Source: Obesumbacterium proteus (lineage in GTDB: Bacteria > Pseudomonadota > Gammaproteobacteria > Enterobacterales > Enterobacteriaceae). From it: a stretch of DNA of 64,000 bases. This document shows positions 7,637-17,144 of this stretch, one piece after another. The DNA is taken from NCBI RefSeq assembly GCF_001586165.1, contig NZ_CP014608.1, positions 1,302,001 through 1,366,000 of the forward strand, in the 5' to 3' direction. The notes under the pieces were generated by a model. That model had not been told where the DNA came from. It made no database searches and saw only the letters and a program-made list of their open reading frames with translations. The position numbers and the translations under genes were made by a program. Position 1 is the stretch's first letter. Each line of letters opens with the position of its first letter.

Positions 7637-10392
7637 GGCCGTTAGGTGCTAATAAAGACCCGCAGGCGGCTCCCATCGTTCGGCTTGAGCAGGTTAGCCA
7701 GCACTATGGCAATACTCAGGCATTGCAGCAGATAACGTTGGATATACCGGCGCGAAAAATGGTGGGGCTGATTGGGCCTGACGGCGTAGGAAAATCCAGT
7801 CTGTTATCGCTGATCGCGGGCGCCCGCGTTATTCAGTCGGGAAACGTTAACGTTCTGGGTGGTGATATGGCGGACGCCGATCATCGACGCAAGGTATGCC
7901 CAAAGGTGGCTTATATGCCGCAGGGTTTGGGGAAAAACCTTTATCACACGCTGTCGGTTTACGAAAACGTCGATTTCTTTGGTCGACTGTTTGGGCAAGG
8001 CGCTCAAGAGCGAGAGCAGCGTATTAATGACTTACTGCAAAGCACTGGACTGGCACCGTTTCGCGATCGTCCGGCGGGCAAACTGTCTGGCGGTATGAAG
8101 CAGAAGCTGGGTTTGTGCTGCGCGCTGATCCACGATCCTGAACTGTTGATCCTTGATGAACCGACGACCGGCGTCGATCCGCTGTCACGCGCTCAGTTTT
8201 GGGAGCTGATTGACCGTATTCGTGAGCGGCAAACCAACATGAGCGTGTTGGTAGCCACCGCCTATATGGAAGAAGCCGAGCGTTTTGACTGGCTGGTTGC
8301 GATGGATGCGGGACAGGTACTCGCCACCGGCAGTGGCCAAGAGCTGCGAGAAAGTACCGGCAGTGCGACGCTGGAAGAGGCGTTTATTGCGCTGTTGCCG
8401 GAAGAAAAACGCAACGCGCACCAAAAGGTGGTTATCCCACCGCGTGATACTTCGCAGGATGACGTGGTAGCCATTGAGGCGCAGGGGCTGACTATGCGCT
8501 TTGGCGATTTTGTTGCGGTTAACGATGTCAATTTGCGCATACCACGCGGCGAAATTTTTGGTTTCCTCGGTTCTAACGGCTGCGGTAAATCGACCACCAT
8601 GAAGATGCTGACCGGATTACTGCCCGCCAGCGAAGGGAAGGCGTGGTTATTTGGGCAGGAGGTCGATCCCAAAGATATCGAAACCCGCCGCCGAGTGGGC
8701 TATATGTCGCAGGCTTTTTCGTTGTATAGCGAACTTACGGTGCGACAAAACCTTGAACTGCATGCGCGTCTTTTTCATCTTCCCGAGGAGGATATTCCTG
8801 CACGCGTTGAGGAGATGAATCAGCGGTTCATGCTGAGTGATGTAGAAGATATGCTGCCAGAGGCGCTGCCGCTGGGTATCCGTCAGCGTTTATCTCTCGC
8901 CGTTGCGGTGATTCATAAACCTGAAATGCTTATCTTGGATGAGCCAACGTCGGGAGTCGATCCGGTTGCGCGCGATATGTTTTGGAATTTGATGGTGGAT
9001 TTGTCACGGCGTGATGGCGTGACCATCTTTATTTCAACGCACTTTATGAATGAAGCCGAACGCTGTGACCGCATATCCCTGATGCATGCGGGAAAAATAC
9101 TGGCAAGCGATACGCCTGAGGCATTGGTGAAGCAGCGTGGTTTAGGCACGCTTGAGGCCACGTTTATTGCCTACTTACGTGAAGCTTCTGGTGATAGCGG
9201 TGCTCCGCCGGAGCAGATGCCCGAGACGCCTCAGGTTGAAACGACAACGCCTGCCATCAGCAATCACTTTAGCTTCACGAGGATGTTTAGCTATAGCCGC
9301 CGAGAATCTTTAGAGCTGCGGCGCGATCCTATTCGTTCGACTTTGGCTTTACTGGGAACGGTGATCCTGATGTTCATCATGGGTTACGGCATCAGTATGG
9401 ATGTGGAAAACCTGCGTTTTGCGGTGATAGACCGCGATCAGACCGGCACTAGCCAAGCCTATACGCTCAATCTGTCGGGCTCGCGCTATTTTATCGAACA
9501 GCCGCCGATTACCGATTATCAGCAGTTGGAGCGCCGAATGCGCGACGGTGAACTCGCCGTGGCAATTGAGATACCGCCTAACTTTGGTCGTGATATTGCG
9601 CGTGGGCATACGGTGAAAATTGGCGTTTGGGTTGATGGGGCGATGCCGAATCGGGCTGAAACCGTGCGTGGCTATGTGCAGGCGATGCACTTGGCGTGGC
9701 TAAGTGATATGGCTTCGCGCCAGCCAACGGCCAATATGGGGAATATCCTGATGGATATTGAAACCCGCTATCGCTACAACCCTGATGTAAAAAGCTTGCC
9801 TGCCATTGTGCCTGCGGTGATCCCGCTGCTGTTGATGATGATCCCCGCGATGCTCAGCGCGTTAAGCGTGGTGCGTGAAAAAGAGCTGGGCTCAATCATC
9901 AATCTGTATGTGACGCCGGTAACCAAAGCCGAGTTCCTGATCGGCAAGCAGCTGCCTTATATCGTACTGGGCATGTTTAACTTTTTACTGCTGTGCGCGT
10001 TATCGGTCTTTTTGTTTGGCGTTGAGCATAAGGGCAGTTTTCTCACGCTGACGTTGGCGGCGCTGCTGTACATCATTATCGCCACTGGAATGGGCCTGCT
10101 GATCTCGATCTTTATGAAAAGCCAGATCGCCGCGATCTTCGGCACTGCGATCATCACGCTGATCCCTGCTACGCAGTTCTCCGGCATGATCGATCCGGTT
10201 TCGTCGTTAGAAGGGATCGGACGGTGGATCGGTAATATTTACCCAACTTCTCATTTCTTAACTATTACTCGAGGCACCTTCTCCAAGGCGCTCAACCTGT
10301 TTGATCTGCAAGCTTCGTTTATCCCGTTGCTGATTGCCGTTCCGGTGGTGATTGGGCTCAGCGTTCTTCTATTGAAAAAGCAGGAGGGCTAA
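7633..10392 (+). CDS. rbbA: ribosome-associated ATPase / ABC transporter fusion RbbA
   Basis: A 919-residue fusion of two ABC ATPase domains and a C-terminal ABC-2 permease. Walker A motifs are GPDGVGKSS (near residue 50) and GSNGCGKST (near 313). The first domain has a normal signature LSGGMKQK; the second has a degenerate one, LGIRQR. The Walker B stretches are LLILDEPTTG and MLILDEPTSG. The C-terminal third has one membrane helix near 575, a large periplasmic loop and about five more helices. E. coli RbbA (YhiH) binds ribosomes and stimulates ATPase-dependent steps of elongation, while the permease part and the adaptor next door suggest export; how these two roles combine is unresolved. 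Confidence 0.92.
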   Translation: MRPLGANKDPQAAPIVRLEQVSQHYGNTQALQQITLDIPARKMVGLIGPDGVGKSSLLSLIAGARVIQSGNVNVLGGDMADADHRRKVCPKVAYMPQGLGKNLYHTLSVYENVDFFGRLFGQGAQEREQRINDLLQSTGLAPFRDRPAGKLSGGMKQKLGLCCALIHDPELLILDEPTTGVDPLSRAQFWELIDRIRERQTNMSVLVATAYMEEAERFDWLVAMDAGQVLATGSGQELRESTGSATLEEAFIALLPEEKRNAHQKVVIPPRDTSQDDVVAIEAQGLTMRFGDFVAVNDVNLRIPRGEIFGFLGSNGCGKSTTMKMLTGLLPASEGKAWLFGQEVDPKDIETRRRVGYMSQAFSLYSELTVRQNLELHARLFHLPEEDIPARVEEMNQRFMLSDVEDMLPEALPLGIRQRLSLAVAVIHKPEMLILDEPTSGVDPVARDMFWNLMVDLSRRDGVTIFISTHFMNEAERCDRISLMHAGKILASDTPEALVKQRGLGTLEATFIAYLREASGDSGAPPEQMPETPQVETTTPAISNHFSFTRMFSYSRRESLELRRDPIRSTLALLGTVILMFIMGYGISMDVENLRFAVIDRDQTGTSQAYTLNLSGSRYFIEQPPITDYQQLERRMRDGELAVAIEIPPNFGRDIARGHTVKIGVWVDGAMPNRAETVRGYVQAMHLAWLSDMASRQPTANMGNILMDIETRYRYNPDVKSLPAIVPAVIPLLLMMIPAMLSALSVVREKELGSIINLYVTPVTKAEFLIGKQLPYIVLGMFNFLLLCALSVFLFGVEHKGSFLTLTLAALLYIIIATGMGLLISIFMKSQIAAIFGTAIITLIPATQFSGMIDPVSSLEGIGRWIGNIYPTSHFLTITRGTFSKALNLFDLQASFIPLLIAVPVVIGLSVLLLKKQEG

Positions 10393-11516
10393 TGCGCAGC
10401 TTACGCAATATCTTTAATCTGGGGATCAAAGAGCTACGCACCTTACTGGGCGACAAAGCTATGCTGGCGCTGATCGTGTTTTCGTTCACGCTATCGATCT
10501 ACTCCTCGGCAACCGTAACGCCGGGCTCGCTGCACATGGCACCGATTGCGATTGCCGATCAGGATCAATCTCAGCTTTCCACCCGTATCGTGAATAGCTT
10601 TTACGCGCCTTATTTTATGCCTCCGGCGATGATCGACTCGAATCAAATCGATCCGCTGTTGGATGCGGGAACCTACACCTTTGCTTTGGATATTCCGCCG
10701 AATTTTCAGCGCGATGTATTGGCTGGCCGCCAGCCCGCGATTCAGCTCAACGTTGACGCCACGCGCATGAGTCAGGCATTTCTGGGTAACAGCTATATTC
10801 AGAACATTGTGAATGACGAAGTCAGCGAGTTTATGGCGCGCTATCGGGCGGGAAGTGCATTACCCGTTGATTTAGAAGTGAGGGCGCGCTTTAACCCGAA
10901 TCTCGATCAGTCGTGGTTTGGCGCGGTGATGGCAATTATCAACAATATCACCATGCTGGCGATTATTCTGACGGGCTCGGCGCTGATCCGTGAACGCGAG
11001 CACGGCACCATTGAGCACCTGCTGGTGATGCCAATTACGCCGTTTGAAATCATGCTAGCGAAAGTATGGTCGATGGGGCTGGTGGTGCTGGTGGCATCGG
11101 GACTGTCGCTGATCTTTATGGTGCAGGGCGTGCTGCATGTGCCGATTGAAGGCTCGATTCCGCTGTTTATGCTGGGCGTGGCGCTTAGCCTGTTTGCCAC
11201 CACCTCCATCGGGATTTTTATGGGCACTATCGCCCGATCAATGCCGCAGCTTGGCCTGCTGATGATACTGGTGCTGATCCCGTTGCAGATGCTTTCGGGG
11301 GGCTCAACCCCGCGAGAAAGCATGCCGCAGCTGGTGCAGGACATTATGCAAACTATGCCAACCACGCACTTTGTCAGCCTTGCGCAGGCAATATTGTATC
11401 GCGGTGCTGATTTCAGCATCGTATGGCCGCAGTTTGCTACGTTGCTGGTGATTGGTATGGCGTTCTTTGGTTTTGCCCTGAGCCGATTCCGTAAAACCAT
11501 TAGCTCGATGGCTTAG
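10392..11516 (+). CDS. yhhJ: ABC-2 type permease YhhJ
   Basis: A 374-residue inner-membrane protein with the ABC-2 layout: one N-terminal helix (about 25-45), a periplasmic domain of about 130 residues, then five helices in the C-terminal half, with the conserved ALIREREHGTIEHLLVMP between helices two and three. It starts on the last base of rbbA (TAATG overlap) and completes the yhiI-rbbA-yhhJ operon. It probably pairs with the permease half of RbbA, both showing the same fold. No outer-membrane partner is encoded nearby. Confidence 0.9.
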   Translation: MRSLRNIFNLGIKELRTLLGDKAMLALIVFSFTLSIYSSATVTPGSLHMAPIAIADQDQSQLSTRIVNSFYAPYFMPPAMIDSNQIDPLLDAGTYTFALDIPPNFQRDVLAGRQPAIQLNVDATRMSQAFLGNSYIQNIVNDEVSEFMARYRAGSALPVDLEVRARFNPNLDQSWFGAVMAIINNITMLAIILTGSALIREREHGTIEHLLVMPITPFEIMLAKVWSMGLVVLVASGLSLIFMVQGVLHVPIEGSIPLFMLGVALSLFATTSIGIFMGTIARSMPQLGLLMILVLIPLQMLSGGSTPRESMPQLVQDIMQTMPTTHFVSLAQAILYRGADFSIVWPQFATLLVIGMAFFGFALSRFRKTISSMA

Positions 11517-11852
11517 GTTAGGGTTGTGAGCTTTTGTTTAAAGTCATCCTAGTGGGGATGCCAATCGTTTATGAGATCGAGATACACGGGTCTACCACAC
11601 CGTGGGGCGCTCCGGCGGCTTACGCCGCTACGACCCCATCGGTGTGCTCCCCCTAAAATCAGACTTAAATGAACAGCATTATCCGAGTAGGATCAGTTTC
11701 TTAATATTGATATTTTGAGCACTGTTTAATTCAGCTACTCGGGTAAATTAAAGCTCGAGACAGGTATCTCTCAGAATGAACTAACTATTTCGGCGGCTTC
11801 TCATGTGGGGATGATCCGCATGACCAGTTCTGGATAAAGCAGGGAATCGACT
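11517..11852. other. gene-free stretch after yhhJ
   Basis: About 335 bases without a gene. It contains the large stem-loop at 11596-11646 described separately; the rest shows only ordinary AT-rich sequence, and must hold the promoter of the 11853 gene. Confidence 0.5.
11596..11646. repeat. large near-palindromic stem-loop
   Basis: CACACCGTGGGG (596-607) pairs with CCCCATCGGTGTG (634-646) with a single bulged base, and the enclosed CGGCG/CGCCG form an inner stem. It is GC-rich within an AT-rich spacer and is followed by CTCCCCCTAAAATC, not a U-tract. It may be a mobile palindromic element or a structured 3' end of the yhhJ message. Confidence 0.55.
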
Positions 11853-12272
11853 ATGCGAAAAAGCACGGTTATTAGTGCAGCTATCATCGTCGGGCTTATT
11901 GTTTTTGCAACGCTATACTTTTCTCAGCTTGGAAAGTCTACAGCGCCGAACGTTACGATTGCCGCAGTACAGCCTATTGGGAATGATTTATATCTATACG
12001 TTACTCAAACAAATAACGGCGGCGCAACCGTGCCTATGGCTTATCGATACTACATTGGGGAAGAAATCGACCCGCGATCTATCGATATTCAATTAAACCA
12101 TGAAGAGCCCTTTATTGTGAGTAATAGCGAGCGGTTTACATGGGGGTATGCATCGGGCGAAGTTACGGTCAATGTCACTGGGAGACTATATGATTTCAAA
12201 TCGTCAGCGTCTTATCTTAAGAAAGGTATAAGAAACCACATGCCAGTAAGAGTCCTAAATACACCACATTGA
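11853..12272 (+). CDS. small membrane-anchored protein of unknown function
   Basis: A 139-residue protein not recognised. Residues 7-25 form one hydrophobic helix (signal anchor or uncleaved signal peptide), followed by a polar domain rich in beta-type sequence (NVTIAAVQPIGNDLYLYVTQ) with no cysteine and no catalytic motif that I can see. It is probably anchored in the inner membrane facing the periplasm. AGGGAA lies 8 bases before the ATG, which supports the start. It stands alone between yhhJ and the convergent pirin gene. Confidence 0.6.
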   Translation: MRKSTVISAAIIVGLIVFATLYFSQLGKSTAPNVTIAAVQPIGNDLYLYVTQTNNGGATVPMAYRYYIGEEIDPRSIDIQLNHEEPFIVSNSERFTWGYASGEVTVNVTGRLYDFKSSASYLKKGIRNHMPVRVLNTPH

Positions 12273-12338
12273 TTCTGTTTCACGATTTTAGGAAATGAAC
12301 AAATAAATGGCTTCCCGTTTTGGCGAAGCCATACACGC

Positions 12339-13220
12339 CTATGGCATTTCTGGCGACGGCGTGCGTTCGCCGTTAAAGCCGTGCACGGTGCCAAAACGGC
12401 CCGTGTCTTGGTTCCAGTCGGCAATGGATTGACGTAATTCTTCTTTGCTGCGGCCAACGAAATTCCACCACATCAGCACCTGTTCACCCAAAGGCTCACC
12501 GCCGAGGAATAACACCCGTGTTTTTGGTGCCAGCGTGACGTTGAGCTGCGTATTTTGCGTGCCAATATAGGCCAGCTCATTTTCCGCAAAACGTTCGCCT
12601 TCAATATTGATCTCACCTTGCAGTACAAACAGGCCATATTCAAAATCGGGTTGCAGCGTTAACTGGGTGTTTGAGCCATCGGGCGTATAGAGATCGACGC
12701 CCAGTAAATCGGAGAAACACAGGGTTGGTGCATGGTAGCTGGCGTAATCTCCGGCCAGAAGCGTGTGGCGGATGCCATCAGCATCCCAAACGGGCAGCGT
12801 TGGATAGTGATCAAAACGCGGTGGCATATCTTTAACCGCTTCGGGCAAGGCTATCCATAGTTGAGCCGCGTGCAGGCGCGAAAAGCCCGGCACCGACTCT
12901 TCGGTATGGGCAATGCCGTGTCCGGCCGTCATTAAATTCACCTGACCAGGACGGATGATTTGTTCGTAGCCAAGACTGTCGCGATGTAACACCTCGCCCT
13001 CAAGCATCCATGTGAACGTCTGCAAACAGGTATGCGGGTGAGGGGCAACACGGAATCCACCGTTGTCTTGCTTAAGCACTGATGGACCCGCGTGATCGAG
13101 AAAACACCATGCGCCAATCAAACGACGTTCCTTAACCGGAATGGCGCGCGAAACGGGGATCCCGCCAACGTCTTTAATACGGGACGTGATGCGCTGTAGG
13201 GGAGTTGGGCTGTTGTTCAT
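12339..13220 (-). CDS. pirin-family bicupin protein
   Basis: A 293-residue bicupin of the pirin family. The metal site in the N-terminal cupin is visible: APHPHTCLQTFTW with two His, then TAGHGIAHTEES with a further His and Glu. Bacterial pirins include quercetin dioxygenases (E. coli YhhW) and redox-linked regulators. The length is nearer to full pirins (about 290) than to YhhW (about 231), so I do not assign yhhW. It is a single gene with its own promoter region (13221-13315) and convergent with the 11853 gene. Enzymatic activity is not demonstrated by sequence alone. Confidence 0.85.
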   Translation of the reverse strand: MNNSPTPLQRITSRIKDVGGIPVSRAIPVKERRLIGAWCFLDHAGPSVLKQDNGGFRVAPHPHTCLQTFTWMLEGEVLHRDSLGYEQIIRPGQVNLMTAGHGIAHTEESVPGFSRLHAAQLWIALPEAVKDMPPRFDHYPTLPVWDADGIRHTLLAGDYASYHAPTLCFSDLLGVDLYTPDGSNTQLTLQPDFEYGLFVLQGEINIEGERFAENELAYIGTQNTQLNVTLAPKTRVLFLGGEPLGEQVLMWWNFVGRSKEELRQSIADWNQDTGRFGTVHGFNGERTPSPEMP

Positions 13221-13315
13221 AGTCGCTCGCTCGTTATTGGGTATAGGATAAGCACCGATATTTCATCCTATACCACTTAGCGTCGAGTTGCAGTGATGCC
13301 CTCATCATTCCCACT

Positions 13316-14020
13316 CTAGCTTGAGCTGCCACCGATTCGGCTGTAGTAGGCCTGCTTGACGAGGCTTTCATCGAGCAACACATTAACCAGATTATCCAAA
13401 TCATCGGCGGAAACCGATGCAGGGATCAGTGCGACGGTGATCTCCACGTCATCATCGCCGAAAGGCTCAACGTCGAGGTGCGACATAAAGCAGTTTTCCG
13501 CTTTTAACGTTTGTTTCACCAGTGTTAGTGCTTCGCGCTGATCGTTTTCTAACGCGATAACGCAAATCTCGTAAGTGGCGTCACCACGCTCGTCGGTGAG
13601 CGGCTGGCGGTTGATAATGTTGACCATTGGGCGCAGCAAGGTATTGGAAGCCACGACAAAAAACGTCGCCATACAGGCATCGGCAATCATTCCTGCTCCT
13701 GCACAGGCACCTACGGCGGCGGAGCCCCACAGCGTGGCCGCGGTATTAAGCCCGCGGATGTTTAATCCTTCCTTCATGATGGTTCCCGCGCCGAGAAAGC
13801 CGACGCCGGAAACCACATAAGAGATCACCCGTACAGCACCGCTAGGCGTATCGATGCTCATCGCTAAATGAACAAAAATAGCGGCGCTGGTGGCAACCAG
13901 CGTGTTGGTGCGCAGCCCAGCAGTACGCTGGCGATATTGGCGCTCGTAGCCAATGATGGCACCGAGTAAAAATGCGACCAATAAAATAGAAAATGTTTCG
14001 TAATGCAGAGTGAAGTTCAT
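13316..14020 (-). CDS. MgtC/SapB-family inner-membrane protein
   Basis: A 234-residue protein with five or so membrane helices in the first 150 residues and a soluble ACT-like C-terminal domain. Diagnostic family stretches are LLGAIIGYERQ, RTAGLRTNTLV and GVGFLGAGTIM. MgtC proteins help survival in low magnesium, inhibit the F1Fo ATP synthase in Salmonella and act in macrophages. I chose the ATG at 14020 because TGAGG lies eight bases upstream and residues before it do not fit the family. It could equally be the housekeeping SapB/YhiD-type paralogue; no mgtB gene lies beside it. Confidence 0.85.
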   Translation of the reverse strand: MNFTLHYETFSILLVAFLLGAIIGYERQYRQRTAGLRTNTLVATSAAIFVHLAMSIDTPSGAVRVISYVVSGVGFLGAGTIMKEGLNIRGLNTAATLWGSAAVGACAGAGMIADACMATFFVVASNTLLRPMVNIINRQPLTDERGDATYEICVIALENDQREALTLVKQTLKAENCFMSHLDVEPFGDDDVEITVALIPASVSADDLDNLVNVLLDESLVKQAYYSRIGGSSS

Positions 14021-14548
14021 GTAATAAGCCTCAGAAATTGGGCTCTGCTTTTTAGTAACGAAAATAGGCATGTTTTGCCCGTGGCAGTGCCACGAAACTT
14101 TCGTCATCATTATTTTGTCGCAATATCTTGCGCAACAAAGGATGAAGAACGTTATTTCCGTTGCGAATAAACAGAAAAATAAATAGCAGCAATTCATCAG
14201 AAATAAATCTGATTAATAACCACGTGATTGTGAGATTGAGGCGTGTTAATTCAACGAGGCTGTTTACGCAAAATAGCGTAAGCCTTAACAATGAAACTGC
14301 GGTGGTAAGCGGAGAATAGCACCACATCCTTTGTCTATGCAGGATGTGAAGGGGGACAATATCACATCATGCGATCAGCTGAGAAAAACACGCGATCTCG
14401 GTCTGTCGTTGTCCATACTATTTCCTTAGATTGGTGTAGATAACGTAGGTATTCAATTTATAACGCCGGTAATTATAGCGGATTGAGTCTGAACCTTATC
14501 TAAACGGCCAGTGTAAATAATGAATAAACAGCGAATAAAAGAAAAAAT
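14021..14548 (-). promoter_or_regulatory. long leader-like region upstream of the mgtC-like gene
   Basis: More than 500 bases precede the mgtC-like gene on its coding strand. They include a perfect hairpin (CACATCCT 14323-14330, AGGATGTG 14341-14348, loop of 10) and a 91-codon open frame (14052-14327, minus) that lacks a clear ribosome site. In Salmonella the mgtC message has a long regulatory leader with short ORFs; this region could be analogous, but I see no proline-rich leader peptide and no exact PhoP box. Confidence 0.3.
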
Positions 14549-14580
14549 AAAAGAGGACGATAACTATCGTCCTCTTTTAT
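14549..14580. terminator. strong terminator after the DcuC-like gene
   Basis: A perfect 13-base-pair stem (AAAAGAGGACGAT 14549-14561, ATCGTCCTCTTTT 14566-14578) with A-rich and T-rich flanks works on both strands. It is about 40 bases beyond the stop of the minus-strand transporter gene at 14620 and closes the LysR-deaminase-transporter cluster. Confidence 0.85.
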
Positions 14581-14619
14581 AAATCAAAACATATTTTCTG
14601 TCGGGGTATTTTACACCCG

Positions 14620-15876
14620 TTAAATAAGCACAATTAGCAAAATTAAACCAATCAGCATAACGGGCGCGGTTCGTTTAATCAGGTCGATAGGAGAAACACC
14701 GGCCATACCTGCCACTACGATGGCCGCAGCCGAAAGTGGGGAGGCCGTTCGGCCTAAATAGCTGGCAAACGCGGCGGCCGTTCCAAGATTCGTGGGGTTC
14801 ATGCCAAATTCAGCGGCGTGTGGCGTAATGGCTTCATTGAACGCATAGGCGGTTGCATCGCCAGAGCCAATCACGATGGCCATTAGGAATGGCCCCACGG
14901 TACCGCCAAAACGGGCAGCTTCAGGGAAATCAATCAGCGCGCTTTTTGCCGCATCAATCAGCCCGACCGAGGTTAGCCCCGCCACAAACACACCGGCGCA
15001 GATGATAATGCCGAATACGTCGCTGTAGGCTTTGCCCATTCCGTCAAAGAAAGCAGGAACCACTTTGCCAGGATGCGTGCGGGTGACGGCGAGAGTGGCA
15101 AGAACGCCCCACATAACGGCTTGAGGAACCCCCATTTTTAACCAGCTTACGCCGCCAAATGCACCGAGCATCAGCAGCGCAATAGGTACCAGCGGCATCA
15201 GCGCGGCCAAAATATTGATCGGGCCTTCTTGCGGATCTTCAGCGTCAAGGCGCGAATGATAGCCCTTGTGTTCTTTACGCAGCACGGCGGTGATCGTCAT
15301 GCCAATCATGATGATAAGACCTAGCCAAACAACGGTCATCACGCGGTCGCCGATGATCGTCATGACGTCGCCACCCACGATTTTCGCTACCAGCGCCATG
15401 TGCGGGCTACCTGGGTTAAGTAAGCTCGCACCGAAGGTTCCGGCTAATACCGATGCCGCCGCCATCACGGGATGGATCCCCGCGGCCAGCTGTAATGGGA
15501 TCATGGTTATCCCCGCGGCTGCCGCAGCACCTGCCGCGCTTGGCAGAGCCAACTGTACGAAGGTGGTGAGCAAAATAGTGCCCGGAATGAGAAAGAGCCC
15601 AACGTGTTTAAGCGGAGCGCTTAATAGGCGGACTAAATGACGATCGCAGCCGGTGAATTTCATGACGGTCGCAAATCCAATGGCCGACAGAATGGCTTGG
15701 ATCAGCCCTTCAGACACCATCTTTTCCGCAAAGCTGTTCATCGCGGCCATCGGTTCTAATGAGATTAGGCACATCAACATGCCGGAAAACAGCAGAACGG
15801 TGCGGGTGTCCTGCTTTTTAATCAGCAGGATGATGGTTAACAGCAGAATTATTACGCCAAGAGTTAAGGTTAACAT
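14620..15876 (-). CDS. DcuC-like anion transporter
   Basis: A 418-residue, very hydrophobic protein with about 12 membrane helices, starting MLTLTLGVIILLLTIILL. It resembles the DcuC family of C4-dicarboxylate carriers (re-entrant loops SAAGAAAAAG and ASVLAGTFGASLLNPGSP). The open frame extends further upstream to 16035 but overlaps the deaminase gene there, and the ATG at 15876 is where family similarity begins. It lies 13 bases after the deaminase stop, so the two are co-transcribed. The context suggests it imports the substrate of that enzyme or exports a product; C4-dicarboxylate specificity is only a family default. Confidence 0.75.
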   Translation of the reverse strand: MLTLTLGVIILLLTIILLIKKQDTRTVLLFSGMLMCLISLEPMAAMNSFAEKMVSEGLIQAILSAIGFATVMKFTGCDRHLVRLLSAPLKHVGLFLIPGTILLTTFVQLALPSAAGAAAAAGITMIPLQLAAGIHPVMAAASVLAGTFGASLLNPGSPHMALVAKIVGGDVMTIIGDRVMTVVWLGLIIMIGMTITAVLRKEHKGYHSRLDAEDPQEGPINILAALMPLVPIALLMLGAFGGVSWLKMGVPQAVMWGVLATLAVTRTHPGKVVPAFFDGMGKAYSDVFGIIICAGVFVAGLTSVGLIDAAKSALIDFPEAARFGGTVGPFLMAIVIGSGDATAYAFNEAITPHAAEFGMNPTNLGTAAAFASYLGRTASPLSAAAIVVAGMAGVSPIDLIKRTAPVMLIGLILLIVLI

Positions 15877-15889
15877 GAGGTTCTCGATG

Positions 15890-17005
15890 CTATGCCGTTT
15901 GGGAACGATGATAGGAAATATGCTGAGCCGGATCGATCTGCGGTTCGTGCGCCAGCTTGCTGCGTAGGGCGTCAAATTCGGCGGCCCACGCCTGTCGCCA
16001 TTGTTGTTTGATTTCTTCAGGCTGCCAGCAGGCATTGATGCCGTTGAGCATCAGTTGGCGAACGCCATCAAGATCGAAGCCGAATTCTTCCACCATAACG
16101 CGATAGCATTCGGCACCGTTGGTGTTGTGCATGTGCCAGTCGTCGGTTGCTGGGATGATATTCATACCCGCCAGCGCCATTTGGCGGATGGGATGATGCT
16201 TGCGCCACTGGCCTGCATCCGGCCATTTTTTGAGATAGTAGGTATTGCTGGGCACGACGGTAAAAGGAACACCTTCGCGGGCGCAGCGGGCGGTAAGTTC
16301 TGGATTATCCAATACGGTATAGCCGTGATCGATGCGCTCCAGATGAATTAAATCCAAGCCCGTTTCTACGTTACGCCAATGCAAACCGAACTCTGAGCAG
16401 TGCCCCGTGAGGCGTAATCCACCGAGTTTTGCTTTGCGATAGGCTTTCCAAAAATGCTCGATAGGAGCGTCATTCTCTTTGTAGTCAATGCCAATACCGG
16501 GTACTAAAGGATGCGGATAATTCAGCACGGCATCCACCATCGCCACGGCTTCTTCGGGCGATTTTTCACGGTTGATGGAAGGAATAAAGAGCGCACGAAT
16601 ATCCCATTCTTCGCCCGCTTTCGCCATTGCGCTGCTCATCGCCTCGGTGACTTCGGCATAGGAAAGCGCGGTATCAGAGGGATTCCAAAACAGTTCCAAA
16701 TGACGAATACCGGTTGCCGCGGCGTCTTGCGCGACTTCATAGGTCACGCGGTAGTAATCTTCGGCGCTGCGCATCAGCGGATACAAAAAGTTAAGCGCCG
16801 CAATCCCGCCTTTTACCACGCTGGTTTCATGCTGATAACGGCGATAGTAACTTTTGGCTTCGGATTCGGTGAGCGGCACCCCGTATTTCTCTGCCAACGC
16901 CAGCATGGTGGTGAGACGAACTCCGCCAAGCAGATGGTAGTGAAGATCCACTTTAGGGAAGGTGGCGAAAAATTCTGGCAACGTAATCGTTTGCGTATCC
17001 TGCAT
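15890..17005 (-). CDS. adenosine-deaminase-superfamily hydrolase, substrate unknown
   Basis: A 371-residue TIM-barrel amidohydrolase related to adenosine deaminase. The zinc motif is VDLHYHLLGG near residue 20 (HxH kept). The region that is HAGE in adenosine deaminase reads TGHCSE here, so the His is followed by Cys-Ser-Glu. Further on are ERIDHGY and VPSNTYY, then the metal Asp region ATDDWHMHNTN in place of the usual SDDP. The catalytic core seems intact but the substrate-binding loops are altered, so I do not call it Add. It is preceded by a LysR gene and followed by a DcuC-like transporter. A purine, pterin or other cyclic amine substrate is possible. Confidence 0.8.
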   Translation of the reverse strand: MQDTQTITLPEFFATFPKVDLHYHLLGGVRLTTMLALAEKYGVPLTESEAKSYYRRYQHETSVVKGGIAALNFLYPLMRSAEDYYRVTYEVAQDAAATGIRHLELFWNPSDTALSYAEVTEAMSSAMAKAGEEWDIRALFIPSINREKSPEEAVAMVDAVLNYPHPLVPGIGIDYKENDAPIEHFWKAYRKAKLGGLRLTGHCSEFGLHWRNVETGLDLIHLERIDHGYTVLDNPELTARCAREGVPFTVVPSNTYYLKKWPDAGQWRKHHPIRQMALAGMNIIPATDDWHMHNTNGAECYRVMVEEFGFDLDGVRQLMLNGINACWQPEEIKQQWRQAWAAEFDALRSKLAHEPQIDPAQHISYHRSQTA

Positions 17006-17144
17006 TATTAACAGCGCTCATCGATAAAAAAGAAAACGCCATCATAAATAAAGCGGCCTGAGGGGTGAAATGCTATTCCGGCATTGGCGGGTACATTTAG
17101 GCACTATGTGGATGGTGAATGGTGAACGGCTTAGTGCGAGACGT

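Noticed and set aside
10907..11500. 197-codon minus-strand ORF inside yhhJ
   Set aside because: Entirely antisense to a well-supported ABC permease.
13316..14197. Longer MgtC-like protein starting at 14197
   Set aside because: The extra 59 residues are Cys/Phe-rich with no family similarity, whereas ATG 14020 has a good ribosome site.
16511..17011. 166-codon plus-strand ORF inside the deaminase-like gene
   Set aside because: Antisense to a conserved enzyme; no recognisable features.
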